From Psilocybe azurescens (taxonomy: Eukaryota; Basidiomycota; Agaricomycetes; Agaricales; Agrocybaceae), in contig JAJIRX010000644.1 of assembly GCA_023853785.1 (NCBI GenBank), positions 1 through 51,756 of the forward strand: 51,756 nucleotides of DNA. The letters run 5' to 3'. Below the pieces are notes generated by a model. That model ran no database searches. It saw nothing but the letters and a program-made list of their open reading frames with translations, and was not told where the DNA came from. This document shows positions 11,185 through 21,960 of the stretch, one piece after another; the stretch's first letter is position 1; every line of letters starts with the position of its first letter. Both the position numbers and the translations under genes were made by a program.

Positions 11185-11545
11185 CTATAGAATTCTATAG
11201 AATATACCTATAACTAGAAGGTAGATAGAACATACAATCTAGTGACTCAGCCAGTACTATAGAATTTTATGGACAAGCTGAATGACACCCAATGTTGGCT
11301 GCAGCCACTCATGTTGTGGGCTCAGCCCTGGTTTGTTCCTGGCTGAGCCAATGCCACAGGTCAGGCAAAATCTACAATTCAAACAGCTGTAATAAACAAT
11401 TTTAACATGAATGGGTGGAATTAAACAGCTGAAAAATGCATTTAAATTGTATATGCAGTGTACGAGGGTTTTAAAATTGCATGAGGTCAGCTCCAAGTCA
11501 GCCCTGGTTCAGCTTATATTACAAGTCAGTCACAGCCAATTATTA
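11185..11545. repeat. palindromic cluster, CTATAGAATTCTATAG and GGCTGCAGCC/GGCTCAGCC words
   Basis: A perfect 16-base palindrome, CTATAGAATTCTATAG, lies at 11,185-11,200. It is followed by TTGGCTGCAGCCA (11,295-11,307), GGGCTCAGCCC (11,318-11,328) and GGCTGAGCC (11,341-11,349), and by degenerate versions up to about 11,545. AGTGACTCAGCC-type words occur twice (near 11,140 and 11,241). Confidence 0.65.
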
Positions 11546-11559
11546 AATTGGCCTTGAAT

Positions 11560-11910
11560 GAATACATTTTATGGAATATAATATACAGTGTTTAAAGGCT
11601 TTGAGGCTGGCCTCAGCAAAAAATAAGTTTTATGGAACATAATATTTGGCCTCAGAGGCTGGCCTCAAACAAATTCAAATTTTTCTGTTTAAAAATTGGC
11701 CTCAGTGGCCTCACACAAATTTATATTTTTCTATTAAAATCAGCCTCTGAGGCCGGCCTCAAATGAATTCAGATTTTTGCTATTAAAAATCAATGGCCTC
11801 AAACATATTCCTTGTTTTCATGATGATATGTATGCTTTGAGGCCAGCTAGGTGAAATTTATGTTCCATGGAACATAGAAATCACTTGGGGTTAGAGGCCG
11901 GCCTCTGATC
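11560..11910 (-). repeat. dispersed repeat with GAGGCCGGCCTC core, copy 2 (inverted)
   Basis: Seven or more occurrences of the palindrome GAGGCCGGCCTC or GGCCTCAGAGGC-like variants (near 11,608, 11,645, 11,698, 11,745, 11,800, 11,835 and 11,895) are separated by AT-rich spacers carrying CAAACAAATTCAAATTTTTC. The segment 11,620-11,690 is the reverse complement of the repeat near 738-796. Copies here are less decayed than at 716-1,010. Confidence 0.7.
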
Positions 11911-13090
11911 ACAGACCCTTGTCAGGATTCTAGAAAGAAAGGTAATACTAACAATTACCTCATTAGGGAAGGATGCCGCTATTCGCATTGACGGTCAAAT
12001 TGTCAAAATGTCTCAATCGAGTATCTCGGATCTTACCAAAATGAAGCACCGCTGGTTTAGTAAGCAAAGCCCAACACCTAGGTTAGTAAGCTGCACCGAA
12101 CACAATGCACCACCACATTAGTAGGTTCGAACCCAGAAACTTGGCCTTGTTGCAGTCCTTTACGTAAGTAAAGACTTGTTCTTTACACGAGGGACCCAGC
12201 GAGGGCGCAATGTCAAGAATCTATCTTTGTGCGAATATATTTCATGTTTTGTCTTTAATAACATGACGTGAACGTGAATTGCTTTTGTAAAACCGGGCTT
12301 CCCCGAGTTATTTTTTTGCCAAATGATGCGCTTCGTAATCGGCAAGTCAGATGATTTGAGGAGGCAGAATCTCGTGATTCCATGTGGTTGGGTGAAAGTG
12401 ACTACATAGGGTTCAGGTCACGTGATCCTATGCCACTTGAAGTTGAGACACAAAGCCAGATGTGTTATGTTGTGGTTAGCCTATATAGTCACCTTGAGCA
12501 TGTGTTGTAGCCGTAGTTGACTCACTAGTAAGAGACTAGAAGGAGACCTTTAAGTATCTACACACAGATACACACTGAAAGTATTAGGAAAATTCTAATA
12601 TAATTGGGAGGTGAGTGGGTGCAATTTTATGGATTCCTCCTGAGGAAGTGGTTTGAGGAAGAAAAATTTGGGTGTACTCACATGTCCTTCATCAAGGAAA
12701 CTCATTGCAATCTGCACATGATTTTTGCCTAAGTCTTCTTGCTTTATTTGCCTTACAAAGCCCTGGTTTTACTTGGCACAATCTCCCACACTCGATGGGC
12801 AAGTGGAACCACACTCAAGTCTCAACTCCTTCCATTGCTTTGATAACATGACATGAATTCTGAATTCCGTTGCATTTGTCATCCAGCATTTTGATTGTAC
12901 TATCACCAGTGTTTGTAAATTGACACTTTTCATTTATAACTTCACAACTGCAGCTTTGTTAAATCTAATTTTTAGCACTCTCATATAGACAGCTCATATG
13001 AACATTAATCTGAATTTTATATATTTTTATGTTCAATGTAAGGGCCAAAATATTGTAATGAATGTGCTAAAAGTGCAAAACAAGGCTCTG
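11911..13090. other. gene-free stretch, possible LTR-like remnant
   Basis: No coding region is recognised. Around 12,360-12,590 there are promoter-like features (GTCACGTGATCC, CCTATATAGTCACC) and a terminal-looking ATCTACACACAGATACACAC, which recall a solo LTR, but I found no matching second copy or target duplication. A GGTTCGAACCC at 12,123 looks like a tRNA B box but lacks a foldable T stem. Confidence 0.3.
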
Positions 13091-13096
13091 ACATCA

Positions 13097-13325
13097 CAAA
13101 ATAGCTCCCTTTTCTCCAGTTTTTTGCATTGTGCATAGCAGGTCATTCATTATATAGCTTATAATTTTTGAAGCCATAAAGTGTGAGGCAGGATGGTAAA
13201 AATATGGCCCCATAGTAAAATGGCTCCTTTTCTCTATTTTTGGTATTGTGCATAATGAATTGTTCAGTATATGTAATTATAAATTTTTGATGCTAAAAAG
13301 TATAAGCATAAGTAAGCAAGGATGG
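13097..13325 (+). repeat. imperfect tandem duplication, period about 119
   Basis: The stretch beginning AATAGCTCCCTTTTCTCC and running through GCATTGTGCATA, ATTATATAGC, AATTTTTGAAGC and GGCAGGATGG (13,097-13,200) recurs in degenerate form at 13,216-13,325. Order and spacing are kept. Confidence 0.7.
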
Positions 13326-13861
13326 TTCAAATCAGTCCCACAAAAGGACTTGTTATGCCATGCAAAGCAATGGCCATCAAGCCAAGTACAAAGTAGGTCG
13401 ACCTGGGCCGGACTCGTCTTTTGGACTTGACCAGGCAGCATTAGTAGCATGAATAGACTGCATTATGCAGAAGTCTATGGTCTATTCTTGACCTGGTTGG
13501 TAAGCTATTACTCGGATATGACTAACATTTAGTCAGAAACACTAGATCGGAGCAACTCTAGTCCACCAATTCATAATCAAAGTGACTCGATGACTGATCC
13601 GTCCACGATGTTATTTGTAACGAGCTTGATCAGCTCTATTGTAATTAGTCAGTAAGACCTCTGACGTTCCTGTTTTAGGACGAGAAAGATTACAAAGGTA
13701 ACACTAAAAGGATTAGAAATTGATGGTCAATTCGCTAAGAATAGGCGCTTAGCTTAGTAAACACGCACTTATTTTAGGAGCATATAGTAATATTCCTTAT
13801 GTACGATAGCTACTGATGAGTCTATAAAGACGAAATGGCTACTTTGGATACCCCTCCAAAG

Positions 13862-14262
13862 CTATTTAGCCTGTATGCCCCACTTACTCACAAGTGTAAA
13901 ACACAGATTTTGCATTAATTTGCGCCCCCTAACCCCAAACTCCCCAATAAACCAATCCATTAGCTTCTGAAGGACAGCCGTACGAGTGTTTGGATGGCAT
14001 TTGGGCGGATCGAATCTCTCACCCGAGTTATGCAACGCGCCGAGAGATGCAGCCTCCATCAACCGATCTATCGCTGCAAACATGAAATAGAGGTGAGCAT
14101 GGGTCTAGATGGAGAGACGTACATACCAGTCTTGCTCGCGTTACTAATATTTAGCGATGACGGACCATGCTGGTGCTGGTGCTGGTGCCCCATAAATGTT
14201 CCTCCATTTATCATGATATTTCTTGTATTTTCAAACATTGTACTAGCAATGGACACGAGCAA
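13862..14262 (-). pseudogene. NACHT NTPase (NLR-like) 5' fragment, two exons
   Basis: Exon 1 (to 14,127) starts from an ATG at 14,262 or, more likely, 14,238 and reads MFENTRNIMINGGTF followed by His-Gln repeats (GHQHQHQHG) encoded by a GGTGCT-type microsatellite. An intron with GTATGT...TTTGCAG borders lies at 14,074-14,126 (53 nt). Exon 2 reads AIDRLMEAASLGALHNSGER, then FDPPKCHPNT, then LMDW. This is the conserved start of agaric NACHT NTPases, just before the nucleotide-binding domain. The frame then runs into unrelated sequence and stops at 13,862, so the NACHT domain is missing. Splicing appears still possible, but the product would be a 120-residue stub. Confidence 0.75.
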
Positions 14263-15271
14263 TGAATAAGTAGAGACAATGTGGCTAGCTCGGTGGTTGA
14301 TGCTGAACAGAATGAGGAATAATATCCGTTGATCAGTGCAATCAGAGTGATATCAAGAAGGGACAAGCCGTGAGATACCCAACAATGTACACTGTCCTGT
14401 ATCCATATGGCTGTGCTTCACAGCTTATCCGTTATTTTTGGGTAGGCTCGTGATGCAGAGCTCCCGCAGGTCTAATTTATATGTCGAACCTGTTCGACTG
14501 CCCGTAAGTGAGTGACAGGCATTGTTGCATATTGCACGCAATACAAGAGTTACGGACCCTGAAAGTATATCTAAGATATATAAATGAGACTAATAATAAT
14601 AGTTCTGGGGACAGTGTATCATGCTTAATACCACTGCAGGACTTCCGAGTCATATAGTTAAGCATAAGTGAACACAACGGTTTAGTACGAATAGAACTTG
14701 ATATCGCTGATGTATATAATTTCTTTGACGCTTACAGTAGTAAAAACCAGAGGAAGGTAAGTGGCATGGATAAGCTGCAGGTATAAGAGGGGAAGATGAT
14801 CGAGGAAGATTGGACACTGAGTGTTATTAACAGTCGAGCACTTGATAGCTGTTTCCCAATCTCGCGACATCTAATGGGCCGGTGTGGCCTTCAATCTGGG
14901 ACTTGTGCAGACGCTAAAATAGTGCAATACGCACATATCGAGCTGATGTTTGAAAATCACTCTCACAGCTCAAAGGGACGTAATGAATTACAAGCCATAA
15001 CCGTAAGACATAACATTACGCACAAAACACAAGAAAGACCACCTTCAGCTTCTCTACATACCCAATCATAAAATGCCTCCCAATCGCAATCGCAACTACA
15101 ACACCCATCCATCCATTCACCTACTTTTACACACGCAATGTCAGTTCAAACGCTTCCTTACACTACACCCCGGGCGCATAACTCTTTTTTACAGACAACG
15201 AACACACAAACGGAACTATACTATAAATTATACTGCAACCGCCCCTCCGCCACTCCACGCACGCCCATCCA
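14263..15271. other. gene-free interval between two minus-strand pseudogenes
   Basis: It should include the former promoter of the NACHT fragment and the 3' flank of the SEC61 pseudogene. The short frames here have no recognisable motifs. A pyrimidine/adenine-rich stretch (15,060-15,290) carries repeated CCATCCATC-like runs. Confidence 0.4.
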
Positions 15272-16985
15272 TCACCACAATCCCCGGCCCGATTTAGTAT
15301 GCACCCAACGAGAAAGAAGGGGGAGGGAGATGAGGACAAGGAGGAGAGGGATGCGAAGTATAGACATCGGGAAGGCGAAGGCGGTGTTGATCATTTTGTT
15401 TACAAGTAGATCACCAAACGCAGCCATCTCAGGCCCACCTGATTCGCGCATGCCGATCTCCCAGTCTACATCCAAAAAAAAAGGATATCCAAACTAAGTC
15501 AGCAACCATATTCCTCTCTCTCTTTCCCTCTCTCTTCCCCCAAAGGGAAAGGCGAAAACATAAAAAAACTCACAGCTATCAATAATAGTTACAACCATGA
15601 AGACCTCCGTGCCGCTCCCAATCTCACTAGAAAGATCTGCCGCCCCAGAGAGCAAGCCGAGGATGACCTCGCCGAATGCAGCCGCGGTCGGGATCACCTG
15701 CCTCAGCTCCTTGTACATCGAGCCTTCGCGGTGGCCGGCCATGATCTAGTTGGTGGGGAAGGGAGTTAGCGTGCAGGTCAAATAAAGGTTTAAAAGACAA
15801 ATAGAGGGAAGATATGGAGAAGAAAACGAAACGAATGGAGGGGATGGATAGGTAGGTGGCGTAGTGTGGGGTTGGCGATGCGGAAATGGGGACTGCAAAT
15901 CCAATGCAAATGAGCAAGAAGAAAAAGAATAACCCACCATCTGCTGACCCTTCAGCTGCGCCGACACGTCCCTCGGCCCACTCCCAGGGATCTCAATACA
16001 CGTCTTGCTAAACAGCGCGCACGCACTGAGCATAAACATGATGTAAGTCGCAGTGTGGATCGGATTGAGCATGGCTTCTTTGAGCGTGTACGGTGGGGGC
16101 ATGCAGAATGTGGTCCCGCCTGTGACCCGCAGTTGCGGGGAATCTTCAAGGGGCTGTAGATCCGGGGAAGGGAGGGGAACGGGTAGAAAGAGAACGGTGA
16201 TAACATGTCAGCCAAAATCCCATCATTGTTAGAAAAAAAACATAAAACTAACCTCCCGAACACCTGAAACCTTGACCAACAAGTTTCGTGGCAACTGAGT
16301 CGTCAGCATCTGGGACTAAATGAACACATTTCCCGTCAACATGCCCTGCCGATGTTCGTCGCAATGTACAGGCTGTCTCCTGATCAGAGACCATATCCCT
16401 TCTGCATGAATTCGTCCAGGAGGATCACGATGAGAGCAGTGACAATGAGCTGGATGACGAGCAACAGGCAGATGCCTGCACCGAGGTCAGACGGCCGGCC
16501 GTAGAGGCCCGTCAGCATGTAGAGCATAGCTTGGCCAAGGGGAGACATTGAGAGCGAAGACTGCAAAATTTTAGTCAGTATGTCAGCTTCAAGACAACAC
16601 GACGACACTCACATTTGTGAGCACCACTGAACGTTCGATTCACCCTAAGACCTAAATCCACATCGATGAGTTTCGCACCCGCCAAAAGTTGCATGACCAA
16701 TCCAGGAGAGATAATGGGTGTGATACTGGGTTCCATGAGCATTTCACGGCTAGAGGTAATAATGACACGCATCCATTAGAGAGGGTTAGAAGAGTCGGAA
16801 GACAAGACACCGTACAGAGGAACTTGCGAGCACACCATGAAGATAGCACCTTGTGGTATGACGGTCAGTGCATATTGTGTGGAGTTTAACGAAAGGTGAC
16901 GTACTTTGTGATTGGGTTAGGAAACTTCTGGTAGTATGGGTAGGAAAGGCCGAACGAAGTTGAAGAACCGAACGCTCAAGTCAAA
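15272..16985 (-). pseudogene. SEC61A: SEC61 alpha subunit pseudogene (protein-conducting channel), introns retained
   Basis: Sec61 alpha forms the ER translocation channel. Fragments run in order on the minus strand: FVRPFLPILPEVS then a stop (about 16,915-16,975); FMVCSQVPLYGVLSSDSS, SITPIISPG and MQLLAGAKLIDVD (16,610-16,850); [18 protein letters not shown] and [14 protein letters not shown] then a stop (16,384-16,560); FI-stop-SQML (near 16,300); PLEDSPQLR, LSACALFSK and GPRDVSAQLKGQQM (15,940-16,140); MAGHREGSMYKELRQVIPTA (15,600-15,742); and, across a good intron (about 15,480-15,585), YWEIGMRESGGPEMAAFGDL (15,404-15,475). About 100 residues are missing between the KGYGL and SQML parts, the start codon is lost and the usual stop is passed. 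Retained introns mean a DNA-level duplicate, not a retrocopy. Confidence 0.9.
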
Positions 16986-17024
16986 GCCCTCGCATATCCC
17001 TATGCCTAGCGCAGTTAAGCCCTC

Positions 17025-17387
17025 CTCCTCCTCTCCGTCACGTCCTTGTCATCATCGTCATCGTCAAATGCCCACACTTACTCGTACACACGGTTCCGCC
17101 AGCGTACCGCACCCTCGGACCTTAAAGTGCTCGCGTACCTCTACCGCATGGTCATGTATGACGTCGAGAAGCGGTGTACAGCCGGAATGCGAACGACACT
17201 GCCTCTGTGACGTCCAGGGCTTCTTGAGGGTGCAGAACGTGCCGAATGTGGAGCTCACTGTGCGATTCTTTGAGGGGGTCGGGTGGTGGGAGTGGCCGAG
17301 GACGTGTGCATGGGCTGAGGATGGTGAGGCATTGGCTGGTAACTGCATTTGCTGTTCAGGCTTGGGGTTTGGCAAAATGGAAATCAA
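17025..17387 (-). CDS. possible 3' exons of an unidentified gene
   Basis: On the minus strand a frame of about 100 codons includes CTPLLDVIHDHAVEVREHFK and VRGCGTLAEPCVR. It meets a donor-like GTAAGT at about 17,085, and a 36-base interval ends in ACAAG before DVTERRRRA and a stop at about 17,027. The composition looks coding and the splice sites are plausible, though the intron would be very short. The opposite strand carries a longer open frame (16,936-17,835) that is Ser/Pro/Arg-rich and looks like a shadow. No family is recognised. Confidence 0.3.
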
Positions 17388-18051
17388 GGGTGGAGATGAT
17401 GGGGAATGGTCGACAGGGAGGTTGACCTTTGATGCATGGCGTTGTGAAGAGATGTTGATCAGTCGTGAAAAGAGTGAAAAACGGGGAGGAAAGTCCGAGT
17501 CAGTGGACGAACAAACGAGAGTTTCTTCAATTTCTATTGTTGTCCCCAGGGTGATATGTGCGGCAAAGCAGAGAAGCTCACTGTTATCGATTGTATATCA
17601 ATCTTTCACCTGCCCATGGTTGTCTGTGGGCTGTACTTGTCCGAGCAAGGAGCCAGCCCTGTTGGATCAATCACAAACAACTGTATGTGAGCACACTAAA
17701 AATAAATTTCTATTCGTTTGTTCAAGCTCCGATGGTGCCGACATTGGCAATATCGAATCGCCTCTCTGTTCGATCGGTGCGCCTGTGTTCCGATTAAAGC
17801 TAAAGGCCTTGCACAACCCACCTAACTTGGGCTAAAATCTGAAGAGATGGCAGCGCATAAATGACATGGGTTTAGATACAGCTTAATTTCGGAACTTGAT
17901 GTCTCGAATCATTGGACAATAGTATACCTGTACTTGCATGGCGGTGCTGGCTAAATTAAGACACCAATATAACGGTGTTTTGTCAGTGTTGCCCTTTCCC
18001 AGATCTCCCACCGTTTCTGGCTGCTCGTCGTTGGAAATTCCGCTCCCCACA

Positions 18052-19590
18052 ATGACCATGTTCAATCGACCGACTGACTTCTCTATCAACAACAGCATAT
18101 TCCACAATCACCAACTTCAGAGTTCGAAAGGTACAATGTTGAATCCTACAGAATTGTATGTACGTCATGCTGACGCAGGAATCGACAATAGGCGGATTTG
18201 AGCGCCTGCAGGAACACGTCGCCCATGGAGCATTTCACGACTCAGGCGAGCGCTTCGATCCTCCAAAATGTCATCCCAACACACGAGTCGCGATTACATA
18301 GAGGATCACAGACTGGATCAATGGACTAAAGAAAGATACCCGAGAGGCTCTCATTATGTGGCTCTACGGCGCTGCTGGTGCTGGAAAATCCGCCATCGCA
18401 CCGACCATTGCTGAGATTCTGGATGACCAGCACTATGTCCTCGCTAGTTTCTTCTTCTGGAGAAATGACCCACAATGAGGAGCGGCCAAGCTGCTTGTCA
18501 CCACACTAGCATATCAGCTGGCCGTCAAGCTTCCCCCTGTGTTCCGTGAACGACTGGACCTGGCGTTCGAGAACGACCCCTGATCACCACACGATCTCTT
18601 GAGGCACAATTCAAGGCCCTCATCCGAAAGCCTCTCGTTGAACTTCTTCATTCCGGATTTTCAACCAATAACCACATCGTCATCATTATCGATGGACTTG
18701 GCGAATGCGACGATCCAAAAGTTCAAGCCAGAATTGTCGATCTGTCCTTCAGGCTTCTGCATAATCGGGACTTACCCCTGAAGATCCTTATAGCCAGTCG
18801 CCCAGAGATTGATATCTCCTCATCTTTCGATAGAAAACCATTCTCTACGCTAGCAAGGATTGCATTGGACGATGACTATCAATCTGAAGAGGATATTCGA
18901 CGTTTCCTCACAGATACATTTAACGAGATCAAAACTCAGCATCGTCTATGCTCTTACATCCCGATTGGCTGGCCCGCTGAAGATTCACTTGATACACTTG
19001 TGCAAAAGTCCTCCGGACAGTTTATCTATGCATTAACTGTGGTCAAGTATGTTGCATCCCAGCGTCATAGACCAACGCATCGCCTTGAAGCTGTTCTTGG
19101 TATACACCCGCCAAAGGCAGGCGATAGTCCGTTCGCAGAGCTTGACACGCTGTACCGGCACATCCTGATGGGTGTTGAAGATGTGGATCTAATATTGAAG
19201 ATCATTGGCTTTGTCGTTCTTCACCCCCATATCATGTCAATTCAGTGACATTTATTGAAGACTTCCTTTCGCTTGCTCCTGGAGACGTTCAACTTCTAAT
19301 GCAGAACCTCAGCTCCCTTATCTCAGTCAAAATTTATCCTGATCTCATGATGGTGCAAAGTTGTTAACCATTCACCTATTACATGCATCATTGAAAGATT
19401 ATCTACTCGACCAGTCACGATCGAAAGATTTTTTCTTCGACTGCCTCCAAATGCACACATATTATGCCGAGTTATGCCTTGCTCATATGACGGAGCTTGC
19501 TTCATTGGAATCCAAATTGCTAAGATATCCACTCATGGGTATGTCCCACTATGTTTTAAGATGTCTAAACTTTTACATTCTAATGGCATA
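18052..19590 (+). pseudogene. NACHT-domain NTPase (NLR-like) pseudogene
   Basis: Such STAND NTPases are thought to act in self/non-self recognition in fungi. The N-terminal exon reads MFNRPTDFSINNSIFHN. The pre-NACHT block is FERLQEHVAHGAFHDSGERF then DPPKCHPNT. Walker A is GAAGAGKS (18,368-18,391), followed by LASFFFWRNDPQ and a stop where Arg is expected. Walker B is IIIDGLGECDD (18,681-18,714), with Gly where relatives have Asp. ILIASRPEIDIS, DDDYQSEEDIRRFL, SSGQFIYALTVVKYVASQRH and ELDTLYRHIL follow, then HASLKDYLLDQSRSKDFFF and CLAHMTEL. Several stops and at least four frameshifts (near 18,300, 18,580, 19,247 and 19,360) kill it. No WD or ankyrin repeats are seen. Confidence 0.85.
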
Positions 19591-19689
19591 AAAATTAGAC
19601 CTACTGAACGGATCTGGGGCTGTCTTTATATATTTCTTCTATCACTGCCCTCTTGCTAAACCAAATCCCCAACTCCTTAAACATACTTT

Positions 19690-20660
19690 CCGTCTAACTC
19701 TCAGTCGCTACCATACTATCCTCGGAATAAAGGTCATTATGATGCAGGACTTTCTGCAAATTATTTCAGCTTCCTTGACTCTCTCGATGCTGTATGTGTC
19801 TTCTTTTATGAAAAAATGAAGTCTGACCACCTCACCAGATTTGGGCTGATTCGGGGGTTTCTCAATTTTACACTGATGAGATAGTCACACTTGAACAACT
19901 CATCAAAGCTCAGCTTGGTCCACGTCCTCAACACTCTCATATCTGCTTCATTCTGGTCTCAATTTTGGATGAAAATCCATCGCTTTTTGGGATACTGAGC
20001 TCATGTCTATGCAACAAAATTTGAGAAAACCAAGCCGTATAGCACTGTTAGGAGGAGGTCTTAAGTACCTAATGTCTAGACATCCTGTTCTTCATAAACA
20101 CCTTCATAACACTCTACAAGATTGGAATATCTCAAGTCAGCAACCAGCTGATATCCATGATGTTTACACTAGTGCAGCATTTTTTGCTTTGCACTATATA
20201 TCAACATGCAAATCCCAATATGCTGTCAACATAACCAGGTTCGGCCAATCTTGTCATTATCATCGGACTCGAACAAATAGTCCTGCACAATCACGTTGGT
20301 ACTGACGGTCCATCGACACTGCAAAAAAAGCATGTTACACTGACAATCACTTTTACAAGTTTGTCAGAGAAGCTGGGAAGGGTACCTTTGTGGATGCAGA
20401 ACTTAGTCCCATGCAATGGTGGCAGCTCAATATAGGCAAGGCTTATCGTGCCTATTCTTAGGCTATTCAAATGCTTCCGCTATTGCTAGACAAATCAGGT
20501 TACTCAGAAGAGTTGATTGCCTATGCACACCAAGCCAGCATCATGCGCACTAATGACTACCTCAATTTCACATTTTCAGAATGGAATAAAACACGGAGAT
20601 CTGCCCAGGCTGCGGTCAAAGCATATATTAGGAGAGCAGAGGATGGACAGATTTGATCAT
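19690..20660 (+). pseudogene. unidentified coding remnant downstream of the NACHT pseudogene
   Basis: One block (19,720-19,995) spans a possible 47-nt intron (GTATGT...CACCAG) and reads NYFSFLDSLDAV, then IWADSGVSQFYTDEIVTLEQ and ICFILVSILDENPSLF. A second block includes SRIALLGGGLKYLMSRHP, LQDWNISSQQPADIHDVY and ALHYISTCKSQYAVNI. A third (20,305-20,656) includes AKKACYTDNHFYKFVREAGK, MLPLLLDKSGYSEELIAY and FTFSEWNKTRRSAQAAVKAY. Frames change between blocks. The composition looks coding throughout, but I do not recognise the family. It may be a separate gene or a C-terminal extension of the NACHT protein. Confidence 0.45.
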
Positions 20661-21500
20661 ATAACAGAACAAGACGTACTCATATGTATAGCAGAGTTGC
20701 ACAGTATGTACTGGTTCACTATCTCAAAATGTTAGGTTCCCCACAGATTCTACACTACTTGCAATTCTTATAGCAGGGTTTGAGCAACATTTATAATATC
20801 AACTGGACAGGTGGAGGTCTTATGAATGAACCTGTTCCCGATTGCCACCAACGTCTGGATAGCTGTTTGCCTACAGAGCGTTTTAGCAATAAAAACATAG
20901 TCATATATAGAATTATCGATGGATAGTGGATTTTAATGGGCGACATATATTATAATCGGATAGACACAAGGTAGAAAATAAGTATACAAAATGCTTAAGA
21001 CGAATGGAATTGTCTTGAGTTTCTGATACCATAAATTTTACTGAGGTCGGGAGTTCTCCCAGGCGTTGCCACCATAAGAGCAGAATGCAATTGACTTTGG
21101 CGCGAATAGAGAGCGAAGGTGTGACTAGCGGCTGTGGATATCCATGTTGCATTGGACATCTCCGACGATTCTCGAGATGTATTTATCTGCTTCTTGATTT
21201 CATTTTCAACTGTGGCCCATCAGTGATGATCCATGAATGGCTTCTGTTGCTCGCCCCTTGGCATGCTGGAAAGACGCAGAATGATCATTTGTCAGTTGGT
21301 CATCCCGATTGAAGCTTGTAAGATGTACGTAGTTTTCATTTCCAACGGTCGTCTCCCCTTCCTTCTCTGGAAACTATTCTTTATGAGATGCTTTATCATT
21401 ACAAGATTATGACTGTCAATGCCTACTGAGCCGCGGTACCCGCCAAAGGACGCGAAATCTCGGGCACGAGCACAACCTCCGGGAGAGTGAACAACACCCC
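20661..21500. other. gene-free interval
   Basis: Short frames only, without motifs or splice context. I see no repeats or RNA genes. Confidence 0.4.
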
Positions 21501-21523
21501 ACCTCTGTGGTCAGCTCTAAAGA

Positions 21524-21960
21524 CTAAGAAATTGCCTCGCTCCAGCACCTCGTCGCCCAGCTGCACGAGCAGGTACAATTCTCCTCCTTACAGACCCCAC
21601 AACAGAAACAATAACAATAACACATCTGGCAGGATATAGAGTATGCAGAGAAGCAGGCTGTCGCCCGGCATGAAGAAGAGCTGCCAGTGTTGGTAATGAA
21701 ACATGAAGAAGAAGTGGTACTGACTATCGTGAAGGATGAGGAGATCATGGAGGCCGTGCACGTATGGGGGGTAGAGATCGACCGGGCGTGTATGTGCCAG
21801 AAGGAGGCAGTAAGAAAGGAGGTAGAGGATCAGGTGCAGTTGGTGCTGAACAGCGAGGCAGTGTTAGCGTGCGGAGGGGTGGAGGCTGAAGGATATGAAA
21901 TGGAAGGTCAAGGTGGAGATGAGGAAGGTCGAGGGCTTGGTTGGCGAAAGGCTCGTTCGT
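21524..21960 (+). pseudogene. charged coiled-coil-like coding remnant
   Basis: Frames on the plus strand give QHLVAQLHEQVQFSSLQ, then MKHEEEVVLTIVKDEEIMEA, VEIDRACMCQKEAVRKEVED and a Gly/Glu-rich end (EGQGGDEEGRGLG). The Glu/Lys/Val periodicity suggests a coiled coil. One or more frameshifts lie near 21,620. The complementary strand gives Cys/Ser-rich frames that look like shadows. I cannot assign a family; it may be a piece of the same ancestral coiled-coil gene as 23,606-25,087. Confidence 0.35.

Noticed and set aside
12115..12135. tRNA-like B box GGTTCGAACCC
   Set aside because: The flanking bases do not form a T stem, the A-box candidate is at the wrong distance, and no acceptor stem pairs. 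Neither a tRNA nor a clear SINE.
12360..12600. Possible solo LTR
   Set aside because: Promoter-like words only. No second copy, primer-binding site, polypurine tract or target duplication was found, so it is not annotated as a mobile element.
16936..17835. Open frame of 299 codons on the plus strand
   Set aside because: Ser/Pro/Arg/Cys-rich composition, no recognised motif, and it overlaps the SEC61 pseudogene 5' end and a better-looking minus-strand exon. Probably a shadow frame in GC-moderate sequence.
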